A program made the position numbers and the translations under genes. A stretch of 64,000 nucleotides of DNA. Source: Phaeobacter sp. G2 (GTDB lineage Bacteria; Pseudomonadota; Alphaproteobacteria; Rhodobacterales; Rhodobacteraceae). The DNA lies in NCBI GenBank assembly GCA_025163595.1, contig CP104103.1:67483-131482 (forward strand). The letters are read 5' to 3'. Positions 1 to 9,293 of this stretch are shown here, piece after piece. Each line of letters begins with the position of its first letter. Positions within the stretch are counted from its first letter, which is position 1. The notes below the pieces were generated by a model that was not told the origin of the DNA, made no database searches, and was given only the letters and a program-made list of their open reading frames with translations.

Positions 1-25
1 CCCGGCCTTCCTGGAGAAGGCCGGG
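1..25 (-). terminator. Hairpin downstream of the RTX gene
   Basis: A perfect 10-bp GC-rich stem (CCCGGCCTTC / GAAGGCCGGG) with a 5-base loop lies 41 bp beyond the stop of the minus-strand RTX gene. The place where a minus-strand T-run would sit is outside the window, so termination is inferred from position and stem strength only. Confidence 0.5.
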
Positions 26-66
26 TTCAAAGACGCGTCATGAAAGATTTCTGTCTGAGGATGCCC

Positions 67-1929
67 CTAGAACAGGAAATCATCCGCGTTGAGGTTGTCC
101 ATATCCCGGTTCACCAGGGTGAGGGTATTGCCGGCGTCATCGCTGATCACTGCGTTGTTGCCGCTCTGCGTGGCATGGTTGTTGATCAGATCGTTGAAGT
201 CATTGATTCCAAAGGCATTGCGCAGATCGATCTCATCGGTGCCGCCAAAGCCGACAACCCGGTCATCGCCTGAGGAGAAGACAAAGACATCAGCGCCGCG
301 GTTGCCCAGCAGCACATCATTGCCGTTGCCGCCATCCAGGGTGTCGCGACCACCGCCGCCGACCAGACGGTCGTTGCCCTCGTTGCCCTGCAACAGGTCA
401 TTGCTGCCCTGACCTTTCAGGGTGTCATTGCCGTTGCCGCCATCCAGGGTGTCGCGACCAGAGCCGCCGTCCAGAAGGTCGCGGCCATCGTCGCCCTGCA
501 ACAGGTCATTGCCGCCCTGACCTTTCAGGGTGTCATTGCCGCCGCGCCCTTCCAGGCGGTTGTCCTGGCGGTTGCCAGTCAGGATGTCATTGCCCTCGCG
601 GGAGCCGCGCACATGTTCGATGTTGCTGATATGATGGGTAAAGCTTTCGCCACTCCAGGTGCCGGTGGCCTCGCCGCTGCCCAGATTGACATTCACCGCA
701 TCGACCTCGCTCCGGTCATAGCGCAGCAGGTCAAAGCCGCCCTTGCCATTCAGGGTATCATCGCCTGCCATCAGGATGAAGCTCTCATCCCGGCCTGACC
801 CGGTGACCTTGTCATCAAACATGCCGGTGCGGATCTCATTGACATTGCCGTCGCCGGTGATGCGGTCACTGCCGCCCTGGCCATCGTCATTGACGCGGCC
901 GCGGCCCAGATGTGCCACCACGCCATCTTCGGCATTACGGTAATCCAGGCGCAGATAACCCTGGCTTTCACCAATGACAAACCTGTCATTGCCGCCCTGA
1001 CCGCGCAGCTGTGCCCAGCCGCCATCGGTGACGGTGAAGCGGAAGATATCGTCGCGGGAGGTGCCATAGATCCCCAGGCCATCCGCCATCATCGGGTTTT
1101 GCACATCCACCAGGGTGGTGGTACCACGCCCGGATTTGCCGATGGTGCCGGTATTGGCATTGCCATCAATCTCGACCACGATGCGACGGTTCAGATCACT
1201 ATGCCCAAGGCTGACAAACCCATGATCGATTCCTGACATGATGACACGGTCATTGCCGGTCCCGGCCTGCACATAGTCATCCCAGGTATTGTCACCGGTC
1301 ACCAGGCGGTCATTGCCATTGCCGCCCAACAGGGTGTCATTGCCATCGCCACCAATCAGCGTGTCATTGCCACGCCCACCTTCGAGAAAGTCGTCGCCGT
1401 CGGTGCCGATGAAACGGTCATTCTGGGCCACATCGGCAAAGACACTGCTGAGCGGAATATCCTGGTTTGGTCCGGCGGCACCGGTGGCGGGGCCAACGGC
1501 GACAATGCTGGCTTCAAAAGCGTTCCATTGCGCGGCGGTCTGGAGGTTCGGGATCGGATCGCCGCCCAGAATAAACAGGGCATCGGCATCCACGTTGGAA
1601 TATCCGGGCACATCGGCATCTTCAAAGAACAGCTGCAGCACCACAGTGGTGCGCTGGATGCCGCCGTCGTTCCAGGTCACCTGAAAAATAGATTCGCTTT
1701 GTGAATCAAGAGGATCACCATCAATCCGGGCCTGCCCGCCGGTGATCTGAATATCAGAAATCGGGGTATCCGCATCTGGATTTGGATCCACTGTATTGGT
1801 GTAGCGGAGGGTGGTTGTGCTGTCGGGCACTGCAACAGAGAAATTGATGTCTTGTAGAATGCCTTGAACTGGATAATTTCCGGTTTGGCCGCGCAGGACG
1901 GCAATGCCAGTCAGGGTATAGGTGGTCAT
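67..1929 (-). CDS. RTX calcium-binding repeat protein, probable type I secretion substrate
   Basis: A 620-residue acidic protein without a signal peptide. Residues 1-165 match no family I recognise. Two blocks of Gly-Asp nonapeptide repeats (GGxGNDxLx) follow, at about 175-225 and 443-553. In the RTX family such repeats bind calcium and fold as a parallel beta-roll after export. The last 75 residues, from VFVFSSGDDRV to the terminal DDFLF, closely resemble the end of the neighbouring metalloprotease, which suggests one shared C-terminal ABC-exporter signal. No type I transporter genes are present in the window, so the exporter must be encoded elsewhere. No enzymatic motif was seen; it may be an adhesin-like or matrix protein. 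The ATG at 1929 is the only good upstream start. Confidence 0.85.
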   Translation of the reverse strand: MTTYTLTGIAVLRGQTGNYPVQGILQDINFSVAVPDSTTTLRYTNTVDPNPDADTPISDIQITGGQARIDGDPLDSQSESIFQVTWNDGGIQRTTVVLQLFFEDADVPGYSNVDADALFILGGDPIPNLQTAAQWNAFEASIVAVGPATGAAGPNQDIPLSSVFADVAQNDRFIGTDGDDFLEGGRGNDTLIGGDGNDTLLGGNGNDRLVTGDNTWDDYVQAGTGNDRVIMSGIDHGFVSLGHSDLNRRIVVEIDGNANTGTIGKSGRGTTTLVDVQNPMMADGLGIYGTSRDDIFRFTVTDGGWAQLRGQGGNDRFVIGESQGYLRLDYRNAEDGVVAHLGRGRVNDDGQGGSDRITGDGNVNEIRTGMFDDKVTGSGRDESFILMAGDDTLNGKGGFDLLRYDRSEVDAVNVNLGSGEATGTWSGESFTHHISNIEHVRGSREGNDILTGNRQDNRLEGRGGNDTLKGQGGNDLLQGDDGRDLLDGGSGRDTLDGGNGNDTLKGQGSNDLLQGNEGNDRLVGGGGRDTLDGGNGNDVLLGNRGADVFVFSSGDDRVVGFGGTDEIDLRNAFGINDFNDLINNHATQSGNNAVISDDAGNTLTLVNRDMDNLNADDFLF

Positions 1930-2092
1930 AATGTCTGTCCCTAAATAGTCGAACTTTGTACATCTGTCTGTTTTGTGAATCAGAGAGGCTCAGTGTTGGT
2001 GGCCCTAAGTTAAGCGGATTTTTATTTAGAATGCAAAACAACACTCCCGGTTTTAGCGACCGGGATTGTTGTTTTGGCGTTAGTCTCAACCC

Positions 2093-2360
2093 CTAAGCTT
2101 TGGACCCATTAGTCTTACGTGTGCAGTTTGACAGGTTTTTTCGCTGGTTAGGAGCATATTCGCAGAAATAGTGGTTCTATTTCAATTAGATGTGACGCGT
2201 CCAGCGGGAAAACCTGTCAAACCCGAAGGGCGGCGATATCACTTCATTTCAATGTCTCGGATCGCTTGCAAATAGAACCACTATTGGCTGCGCACCCCAA
2301 GCCCCTGAAATCTCGTGAAATAGCCGCTGAGCATGTAAGATTAATGGGTCCAGAGCTTAG
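2093..2360. mobile_element. 268-bp MITE-like nested inverted-repeat element
   Basis: The ends are 29-bp inverted repeats (2093-2121 and 2332-2360) differing at 3 positions. Inside are two further inverted pairs: 2126-2147 with 2201-2222 (22 bp, 2 mismatches) and 2167-2182 with 2270-2285 (16 bp, perfect). There is no credible coding sequence. The outermost bases read CTAAG / CTTAG, compatible with a TA target duplication, but no longer direct repeat was found. Terminal repeats, small size and lack of a gene fit a miniature inverted-repeat transposable element. The nested pairs overlap one another, so alternative long hairpins are possible in RNA or single-stranded DNA. It fills most of the gap between the two RTX genes. 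Confidence 0.6.
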
Positions 2361-2390
2361 AGGCGCCGAGATCTCTTGGTGTTGAAGTTA

Positions 2391-4616
2391 TCAGAACAGG
2401 AAATCATCCGCAGCAATATCATCAATGGTGAGATCCGTGAGGCGCATGCTGTTGCCCGCGTCATCGGTGATCACCAGGCCACGGCTGCCCAGGCTGGCGT
2501 GATTGGCGACCAGATCGGCAAAATCAGTGATGCCACTTGCACTGCGCAGGTCCAGCAGATCCCCCTCGCCAAAGCCAAAGGCCCGGTCATTGCCTCCGGA
2601 GAAGACGAAGGTGTCATCGCCACGGCCGCCATAGAGCCGGTCATTGCCATTGCCACCGTTCAGCTGGTCGCGGCCATTATTGCCAAAAAGCCGGTCATTG
2701 CCATTACCGCCATTCAGGCGATCATGATGGGTGCCGCCCAGCAGCCGGTCATTGCCATTGCCACCAAAAAGCCTGTCATTGCCACCATCGCCTTCCAGCC
2801 TGTCGCGCCCGCCATTGCCATAGAGCCGGTCGCGGCCACCATTGCCGTCCAGCAGGTTGGCGCCGTTGTTGCCGATCAGCCGATCGCGGCCAGAGCCGCC
2901 CCAGGCATCTTCGACATAGTTGATCACCTGGCCAGACTCGTCACGCACCGTAGCAGCGATGGCAATATTGTTATCAATCTCGCCAATCGAGGAGAAATTC
3001 CCGTTGCGCAGGTCGATCCGACTGCCGGTGCTGAGATCCGAGGCATCAATCAGGTCGTGACCGCCGGCATCCCAGATGGTCAGGATCACATCACGGTAGA
3101 CACCGTCTTCGCCAAGCACCTGCATCCCAAGATCATTGGCCTCATTGGTGGCATATTGGTATTCCAGCTCGGGGCCATCGATGGCATCGGGGGCTGGATT
3201 GCCATCGCCAAAATAGACCGTATCTGTGGCCCGGGTGGTGGTATTGGCGCCATAAAGCTCTTGCAGGGCCTGGATGTCCCAGAGCATCGGCGTCAGGGAG
3301 AAGGCCTGATCAATCAGGGCTTCGCCGTCCTCTGCCGGGTGGGGCACATAGGACATTACCGTATACTGGCTGTTGGTATCCGGATCACCGGGGCTTTCAT
3401 TGGGGTGGCGCAGCCCCAGGGCATGGCCCATCTCGTGCAGATAGGTGTTCCAGCTGGTATGGCCAAAGATCGGGCCGCCACTGTCGCCGACACCCGGCAC
3501 AAATTGGCTGTCGTTGCTGCGGTTGATCCACATGTCACCGGCCCGCGACGGGCGGTCACCCAGATGATTGGGGTTGGGAAAATCGGAGACAAAGCCATAG
3601 AGGTGGGCGCTGTCGAATTCGGTACTGCCAAAAGCGATATCGCCCACTACGGCGCCCTCGCGAACTTCAAAGACCCAGAGCCCTTCGACGCCGGTATTGC
3701 CGGTGATGTTTTCCAGATTGGTGATTTCGCTTTCGATACCGGACTGGGGCAGCTCAAAGAAATCGGCGCCATTGCCGGCAGAAAAACCAGCGCGGGCCGG
3801 CACACCACCCAGCCCGGTTCCGTCCAGGGTGTCGCCGCTGTTGGAGGCATCGCCATTGGACCAGTTGATGTCCTCATAGCGGAAGACGATGTCAAAATCG
3901 CCGCCGCCGCGATCAAACAGCTGCATCTGGAACGAGTTGCTGGGCTCTGCATTGTGGCTATAAAAACCGACGTTTTCCCAGGTGATGGTGACCACATCGG
4001 CCTCGGCATCAACATCGACATAGATCGGCTCACCGGCACGGGTGTCCACATCGGCCCAGAAGGCGGCGATTAGCGGGATCGTGCCTGCCGAAATGCCGGA
4101 GGGCGTGTATTGGCTCAGCCCCGAGCCAAAGGTGATATTGCCATTGGTGTTCACAAAGATCTGGCTGGCGTCATACTCAGCGCCAAAGAAATTCAGCCCC
4201 TCTTCAAAGACGGCAGACATATCAACCAGGCTGTAGCCATCATCATTGACCGGCTGGGCGGTGCCGCCGGCCTCGACCAGGGTGCCATTGCCGGTGACCG
4301 GGTCACCAGTGCCTCCATCGGTGCCGCCACGGGCAATGGTGCCGGGTTGCAGATTGACATTGGCCACCTCGTTCCAGGCCTCGATGGCCTGCGAAGTCAT
4401 GGCGCGCTGTTCAACGGTCATGGAGAAATCATTGCCAAAGGGGATATTCGCACTGCCAGCATTCCAGGCATCATTGGTGCCATCGCCATCGGTATCCACT
4501 TCCCGGTAATAATTGGGCAGATCCGTGCCCAGGAAGGAATAGGTAATGGTACCGCTGCCATCGTGCCAGCCTTCGGTACCGCTGACCAAGAGAGATCTAT
4601 AGTCGTTAAAAGCCAT
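2391..4616 (-). CDS. Serralysin-like (M10) metalloprotease with nidogen-like insert and RTX repeats
   Basis: The start is taken at 4616 (MAFNDYRSLL), 18 bp after the upstream gene; an in-frame ATG at 4700 would lie inside that gene. The 741-residue product has the metzincin site HEMGHALGLRH at residues 394-404 and a Met-turn VMSY at 420-423, so Zn ligands H394, H398, H404, base E395 and Tyr423 are all present. Residues 1-92 look like the N-terminal half of an M10 catalytic domain (ITYSF; QAIEAWNEVANV). Residues about 125-320 (FWADVDTR, SNSFQMQLFDRG, FDIVFRYEDINW) resemble a NIDO domain placed before the active-site helix. RTX nonapeptides occupy about 570-672, followed by a C-terminal secretion cassette ending DDFLF. 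Serralysins are secreted by type I exporters. No propeptide is obvious. Confidence 0.9.
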   Translation of the reverse strand: MAFNDYRSLLVSGTEGWHDGSGTITYSFLGTDLPNYYREVDTDGDGTNDAWNAGSANIPFGNDFSMTVEQRAMTSQAIEAWNEVANVNLQPGTIARGGTDGGTGDPVTGNGTLVEAGGTAQPVNDDGYSLVDMSAVFEEGLNFFGAEYDASQIFVNTNGNITFGSGLSQYTPSGISAGTIPLIAAFWADVDTRAGEPIYVDVDAEADVVTITWENVGFYSHNAEPSNSFQMQLFDRGGGDFDIVFRYEDINWSNGDASNSGDTLDGTGLGGVPARAGFSAGNGADFFELPQSGIESEITNLENITGNTGVEGLWVFEVREGAVVGDIAFGSTEFDSAHLYGFVSDFPNPNHLGDRPSRAGDMWINRSNDSQFVPGVGDSGGPIFGHTSWNTYLHEMGHALGLRHPNESPGDPDTNSQYTVMSYVPHPAEDGEALIDQAFSLTPMLWDIQALQELYGANTTTRATDTVYFGDGNPAPDAIDGPELEYQYATNEANDLGMQVLGEDGVYRDVILTIWDAGGHDLIDASDLSTGSRIDLRNGNFSSIGEIDNNIAIAATVRDESGQVINYVEDAWGGSGRDRLIGNNGANLLDGNGGRDRLYGNGGRDRLEGDGGNDRLFGGNGNDRLLGGTHHDRLNGGNGNDRLFGNNGRDQLNGGNGNDRLYGGRGDDTFVFSGGNDRAFGFGEGDLLDLRSASGITDFADLVANHASLGSRGLVITDDAGNSMRLTDLTIDDIAADDFLF

Positions 4617-4633
4617 GAGAATAATCCTTTGTC

Positions 4634-4972
4634 TTATTGATGAAGGGGCCCAGCCTGTGATCCTGGTAGTGTTGGGACCAGGGCATTGCCGATGCAGCAC
4701 TGGAAATAGAGATCGCTTTCAAATTGGCTGAGGGCGTCTTTGGCCTGGCGCCGCGGCAGGGGGTCTCCGACCGCACATTGGGCAAAGAGTGGCCGCACCT
4801 GCGCCATGGCGGTGGCAGAGTCCCTGCAAGAAACTTTGGCCATGCAGACCACCGCGCCGCGGTCCTGCAGAATCTGACAGCCATCAGGTTTGCGACCTGC
4901 AGCCTGAGCTGAGGCAGTCAGCATCAGCCCTAAAGTCAAAACTCCAAAAAGCATGTGAGTGCTTGGAATCAT
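4634..4972 (-). CDS. Small Cys-rich exported protein upstream of the serralysin
   Basis: A 112-residue protein with a clear Sec signal peptide (MIPSTHMLFGVLTLGLMLTASAQA). The mature part holds six cysteines, including a C-terminal CC pair, which points to disulfides in the periplasm or outside. Its stop lies 17 bp before the serralysin start on the same strand, so the two are probably co-transcribed. Serralysin loci in gammaproteobacteria often carry a small periplasmic inhibitor (Inh, family I38), but this sequence does not look like that family. A role as inhibitor, chaperone or accessory factor is inferred from position only. Confidence 0.7.
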   Translation of the reverse strand: MIPSTHMLFGVLTLGLMLTASAQAAGRKPDGCQILQDRGAVVCMAKVSCRDSATAMAQVRPLFAQCAVGDPLPRRQAKDALSQFESDLYFQCCIGNALVPTLPGSQAGPLHQ

Positions 4973-5155
4973 GTTATCCCCCTGGGGGCCTTAAAGGTGA
5001 GGAACAGCTCCTTCATCGACCCCAAGAGAATTATATCACCTAAATATTCAAAATTTAAGTTGTTTCAGCTGCGCCAAATCGTGGCACCGGGCCAGTGCTG
5101 CGTGAACCCCAGATCCTCTCCGCTCCGAGAAGGGAAAGGAGTAAGCCGAATAAGT

Positions 5156-5373
5156 ATGTCCCTTGGCGAGGTCGTTTCAGCGCGTAAAGCGGCAGAGTTG
5201 CTGCACAAATCCAGCGGTATTTGAAAGACGGTTTTCTGTTTGGAAAACACCATAGCAGGCGCTGGCAGATCACCGCTTTGGATTCCCCGGTTGATGCAGC
5301 TACGCTGAAGAAAGACGACTTTGACTATATAGACCCGGAGACACTTGTGAGCCCAGGAGACAAAAAATCTTAA
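5156..5373 (+). pseudogene. Frameshifted excisionase/MerR-like DNA-binding gene
   Basis: The frame opened by the ATG at 5156 gives SARKAAELLHKSSGI and then stops at 5223. The neighbouring frame continues with QRYLKDGFLFGKHH and RRWQI, ending at 5371. Read together they resemble the short helix-turn-helix of excisionase-type proteins, where an AAELL helix is followed by a recognition helix and a strand containing RRW. A single frameshift near 5205-5220 would explain the split. The match is short, so this is a tentative fossil. Confidence 0.35.
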
Positions 5374-5437
5374 TGGTTACGTTCAAGGATTCAGCGCTCT
5401 ATCAACCGGATTAAATAACATAATCAACATTATTGGG

Positions 5438-5677
5438 TTGCTCTATGTAGCCACGGCACATTCTAAACTGGGTTGCGAAATTCCCCCTATCTTGCTGGAC
5501 CTGACGCGTCGGCAGATTTTCAGGCTTTTGAAGCGCTCCCAAACCGAAGGCGCATCGGCGATCCGACATCAATCCGCAAGGCTTATCAACCCTGCGACAT
5601 TTGAGGTCTCCGGGTCGCTAAGCCTTGCCACTGGCGCGCCCGCGGTGACATCTCTGAAGGGCGTTTACAATCGGTGA
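5438..5677 (+). pseudogene. Fragment resembling the N-terminus of an ISNCY-type transposase
   Basis: The segment LTRRQIFRLLKRSQTEGASA followed by IRHQSAR resembles the helix-turn-helix near the start of ISNCY-type transposases, which have a typical pattern of xxRQxxRLLxxxxxxGxxAxxHxxRGRP. The match is lost after about 30 residues and no DDE catalytic region follows. It is most likely a decayed insertion-sequence remnant in the 920-bp gap between the small Cys-rich gene and the chemotaxis receptor gene. No other gene is visible in this gap apart from the frameshifted HTH fragment. Confidence 0.35.
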
Positions 5678-5895
5678 AGGCGCGCGCCGCAAGTCCGCTA
5701 AAGTTTTCTGCGTTATTTTTATCTGCTGATCATGCTTCTTTTACCCTCTTATGACCTCTTTTGGGAACCGATCAGGTTTTTCAGGCGCGCCGTGTCCACA
5801 GATGCTGGATCCGGCCTCTATGATGTTTGATCGGGATGTATCGGCTCCACTGAGCTTTGGGGCTGCTGAAAATTAGGTGAAGGCGCGGGTACAGC

Positions 5896-8601
5896 ATGAC
5901 AGTCACAGGTGCGGAAAAGAAACCAGCGACAACCAAACGTAGAAGACTGCCCTTCTCCAGTATTGGTGCCAAGATCACCCTGATCCTGCTGGCGCTGGGG
6001 GCGGCTACGGCGGTTGGAGGCGTTCTGGTCTCTATGGTTTTTGGCGAGGTTGGCAGCCAGATGCAGCAGCTGTCGGGGGACAAGCTGCCGCATCTTGAGA
6101 TGAGCCGGAAGCTGGGCGAATCCGCCAGCAAAAGCAAAAATGCCATGACCCGGGTCTTGCTGTCGACAAATGAGGCTGAGCTGGCGGTTGCCGAACAGGC
6201 GGTGCTGCAGGCGGCGGAAGCGCTGAGCGCCAGCATTGCGGCCCTGCCGGGGGATGAACAGGAAGGCTTCAAGGTTGAGGCAGCGGAGGCGGCTGAAACT
6301 CTAAAAAGCCTGGTGGATGCCCGTCGAAGCGCCTTTCAAAATCAGGAGCGGATTGAAACCCAGACCGCTGAATTGCAGGGCTATAGCGAGGCGCTGCAAA
6401 GTGAACTTCTGGTGGTGGCCGACGCGGCCTATCAAAATCTGATGGCGGGGGGCAACGCAACCATCACCCAGGTGGATGGGGTGCTGAGCGATCTGGTGGA
6501 GAAACAGTTTGGCGGCTTGCAGACCCTGCTGGAGGCGCGCGGCGACATCAACCTGTTGTCAGGGGCGGCGCTGGCTCTGGGCCATGTGCGTGATGTCAAA
6601 ACCCGCAAAACCCTGGAGGCCATGGCCACCGAGGCGCTTACCCATCTGGAGCCGGTTCTGGATCGGCTGGAAGAGATTGGTCTGGATGCCTTTGGCGCCA
6701 AACGGGTGCGCGAAGGGGTTGAGGTCTTCAGGACCACCCTGAATGCCAGCCGCAAGGAACAGAAAGAAAGCCGCAAAATTGTGATGAAGGCGCGCCAGAG
6801 CAGCTCGGCGCCGTTGTCGCGGGCGCTGGATAAGATGGTCTTTACCCTGTCGATTGCGGCCACCCAGGCCAGCGATAACAACAAGCAGGCGATCCAGGAC
6901 CTATTGGACAATCAGGTGGGGGTTTTGCAGGAACTCTTGCGGGTAACCGGCGCGATCAGCAGCTTCCAGCTGGCGGCTCTGGACGTTGTTGCCGCCTCTG
7001 ATATTGCCACTGCAGAAGCCACGATTGCGCCGATACAACAGGCTTCTGAGGTGCTGAACACGTTTATGGACTTCAACGATGGCAGTCTTGCCGCCGAGCT
7101 GGAGGGGATGATTGCCCTGGCCGACCCCACCCAGGGGCTGGCCGCCTTTAAGGTGGGCTCGCTCAAAGCCAATGAAGCCGCGGCTGCGGCTTCGGATCAT
7201 ACCGCCGAGGTGGTGTTGAGCATCGCCAATCATGCGGCCGAGCTGGGCGCTGTTAGCCAGGTTGAGATTGCCGAGATGGCCAGTGGCATCACCACCCGCA
7301 TGGGGCGGGCGCAACAGCGCATGCAGATGTTGATGCTGGGATTTGCCGGGGTGCTGGTGCTGGCGCTGGTGCTGACCCGGGTGTTGATCACCCGGCCGCT
7401 GGCCAGGATCAGCAAGACCACCGAACAACTGGCCGAGGGCGATCTGAGCCCGGTGCGCGGGTTTGAGCGCGCCAGTGCCGAAATCTACCAGATTGCCTGC
7501 GCCCTGTCGGTGTTCCGGGACGGGCTGGTGGAAAAGGCCGAGAACGAAAAATCCGCAAAGGCAGAGCGTGACAAGCGCCGCGCCGATCAGACCGCAGCGG
7601 TGACCGCCATTGGCGAAGGCCTGGCGCAGCTGTCGCGCGGCGATCTGACCATTCGCATCCATGATGACATGAGCCCGGGCTACGCCAAGCTGCGCGATGA
7701 TTTCAACGCCGCCCTCGAAGGCCTGGAAGTCTCTGTCAGCAGTCTCAGCAGGAGCGGCAAATCCATTGCCGGGGGCACCTCGGAAATCTCCGCCGCCTCG
7801 CGCGATCTGTCGGAGCGATCGGAACGCACTGCGCAGACGCTGGCCAGCACGGCGGCAGCGGTGAACCAGCTTTCGGTCTCAATCTCCCAGACGGCAACCG
7901 CATCCGGAGAGGCCTCGGCCTCGGTGGAGGTGGCGCGGCAGAATGCAGATGAAAGCCTGGATGTGGTGCAACAGACCGTTGCCGCCATGGACAATATCAA
8001 AACCAGCTCGGACAAGATTGCCAAGATCATTGGGATGATTGAAAACATTGCCAAACAGACCAACCTTCTGGCGCTGAATGCGGGGGTCGAGGCGGCGCGG
8101 GCCGGGGATGTTGGCAAGGGGTTTGCGGTGGTGGCCTCGGAGGTGCGCACCCTGGCGCATCGCTCCAAGGAAGCGGCCACAGAAATTTCCATCCTGGTGG
8201 CCGAAAGCGGCGAAAACGTCGAGCTGGGCGCCGATCTGGTGACGCGCACCGGCGAGGTGATCGGGGAGATTTCCACCTCTGTGACCAGTGCAGCGACCTT
8301 GATGCAGGATATTTCCCGGGCCTCATCGGAACAGTCCGGCAATCTGAAAGAGATCAATGCCTCGATGGGCAATCTGGACGATGCCACTGCCAAAAACGCT
8401 GCCCTGTTCGAGGAGGTGACTTCCTCCAGCGTTGGCCTGTCGCAGGAGGCGCAGGCGATGGATTCTGCGCTTGGCGGTTTTCGCACCGGCGGCGGCGTGG
8501 CACCGCAGGAGCTAGGCCAGACGTCAGGCCAGACATCGGGCCAAACGTCGGGCCAGGACAGCTGGGATCTCAGCGCAGAAGATCAGCGCCAGGCCAGCTG
8601 A
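5896..8601 (+). CDS. Methyl-accepting chemotaxis protein
   Basis: A 901-residue transmembrane receptor. TM1 is at about 25-47 and TM2 at 478-497, enclosing a long (about 430-residue) periplasmic sensor that is predicted helical and resembles no ligand-binding fold I recognise. A HAMP domain (about 498-550) is followed by a second HAMP-like stretch (570-620) and a cytoplasmic signalling coiled coil. The tip, near residues 717-765, contains [21 protein letters not shown] and [15 protein letters not shown], the conserved CheA/CheW-contacting hairpin. The C-terminal tail has four GQTS/GQDS units and no classical CheR-tethering pentapeptide at the very end, although a DSWDL segment is present. No che genes are nearby, so this is an orphan receptor gene. 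The expected role is regulation of flagellar or surface behaviour through CheA. Confidence 0.93.
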   Translation: MTVTGAEKKPATTKRRRLPFSSIGAKITLILLALGAATAVGGVLVSMVFGEVGSQMQQLSGDKLPHLEMSRKLGESASKSKNAMTRVLLSTNEAELAVAEQAVLQAAEALSASIAALPGDEQEGFKVEAAEAAETLKSLVDARRSAFQNQERIETQTAELQGYSEALQSELLVVADAAYQNLMAGGNATITQVDGVLSDLVEKQFGGLQTLLEARGDINLLSGAALALGHVRDVKTRKTLEAMATEALTHLEPVLDRLEEIGLDAFGAKRVREGVEVFRTTLNASRKEQKESRKIVMKARQSSSAPLSRALDKMVFTLSIAATQASDNNKQAIQDLLDNQVGVLQELLRVTGAISSFQLAALDVVAASDIATAEATIAPIQQASEVLNTFMDFNDGSLAAELEGMIALADPTQGLAAFKVGSLKANEAAAAASDHTAEVVLSIANHAAELGAVSQVEIAEMASGITTRMGRAQQRMQMLMLGFAGVLVLALVLTRVLITRPLARISKTTEQLAEGDLSPVRGFERASAEIYQIACALSVFRDGLVEKAENEKSAKAERDKRRADQTAAVTAIGEGLAQLSRGDLTIRIHDDMSPGYAKLRDDFNAALEGLEVSVSSLSRSGKSIAGGTSEISAASRDLSERSERTAQTLASTAAAVNQLSVSISQTATASGEASASVEVARQNADESLDVVQQTVAAMDNIKTSSDKIAKIIGMIENIAKQTNLLALNAGVEAARAGDVGKGFAVVASEVRTLAHRSKEAATEISILVAESGENVELGADLVTRTGEVIGEISTSVTSAATLMQDISRASSEQSGNLKEINASMGNLDDATAKNAALFEEVTSSSVGLSQEAQAMDSALGGFRTGGGVAPQELGQTSGQTSGQTSGQDSWDLSAEDQRQAS
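8515..8562 (+). repeat. Four 12-bp tandem repeats inside the MCP gene
   Basis: Four in-frame 12-bp units of type GGCCAGACGTCA encode [16 protein letters not shown] in the MCP tail. Copy-number changes would lengthen or shorten the linker by 4 residues without shifting frame. Confidence 0.75.
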
Positions 8602-8686
8602 TGGGACCTGTTGATGGGTCTGTTGAGCAGGCCCGTTGATTGGATGACTTGAACCGGTCCTCGGCTAGGCCCTCGGCTGGAGGGTG

Positions 8687-9265
8687 TCAGTTGCCGGAGG
8701 CGCTGGAGTGGCGCAGGCCGCGAAAGATCAACATCAGTATCAGCATCAGGAAGAACAGGCCCAACATATCGCCGATCAGATAGGCAATGTAATCCCGTGG
8801 GGCGCTGCCAAAGGCGTAGTTGGTCAACACCGAGCTGATCATGGAAATCACCAGCCCAATCCCCATGATACAGGGCCAGCAGGGCCTGCGGTCCGGCGCC
8901 GGTCTGAGATCCTGCCCCAGCAGGCGCAGCAGAAAGAAACAGGTGGCAGGCACGGTGACGGCAACAGCCATGGCGCTCAGGCGGCTGGGCTCAAAGGCCC
9001 CCCAGCCGGCTGCATAGACAAAGCCCAAGACGACTCCGGGCAGCAATGCCACCACAGAGCGCGGCCCCAGCAGCCAGGCGGCCAGCACCCGCACCCCATG
9101 GGGGAGGAACAACAGGCTGGCACGATTGTCAAAAGCGGGAACCAGGATGTTTTGCAGCGGCATCAGCACCTCAAAGGTGGCAAAAAAGGCGCCGATATAG
9201 GCCAAAGACACAATGGCGGTCTCTTTCCCCAGGTTGAGACCTGCCACTGTTCTTGCTGGTGTCAC
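8687..9265 (-). CDS. Polytopic inner-membrane protein of unknown function
   Basis: A 192-residue hydrophobic protein with about five membrane segments, for example AIVSLAYIGAFFATFEVLM, VVALLPGVVLGFVYAAGW, MAVAVTVPATCFFLL, IMGIGLVISMISSVL and the last helix GLFFLMLILMLIFRG. The motif LFLPHGVRVLAAWLLGPRS between the first helices is reminiscent of MASE-type sensor membrane domains, but no signalling domain follows. It begins 28 bp after the stop of the small winged-helix gene on the same strand, so the two probably form an operon. Function unknown. Confidence 0.75.
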   Translation of the reverse strand: MTPARTVAGLNLGKETAIVSLAYIGAFFATFEVLMPLQNILVPAFDNRASLLFLPHGVRVLAAWLLGPRSVVALLPGVVLGFVYAAGWGAFEPSRLSAMAVAVTVPATCFFLLRLLGQDLRPAPDRRPCWPCIMGIGLVISMISSVLTNYAFGSAPRDYIAYLIGDMLGLFFLMLILMLIFRGLRHSSASGN

Positions 9266-9293
9266 TGCTGCCCTCGTGTATTGCTACCTTGGG

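Noticed and set aside
2376..4073. Long plus-strand open frame (565 aa) opposite the serralysin gene
   Set aside because: It is the antisense shadow of Gly/Asp-rich repeats, giving an Ala/Ile/Val-rich product without domain motifs; the minus strand encodes a clear metalloprotease.
67..4972. Complete type I secretion locus
   Set aside because: Only substrates are present; no ABC transporter or membrane-fusion gene was found next to them.
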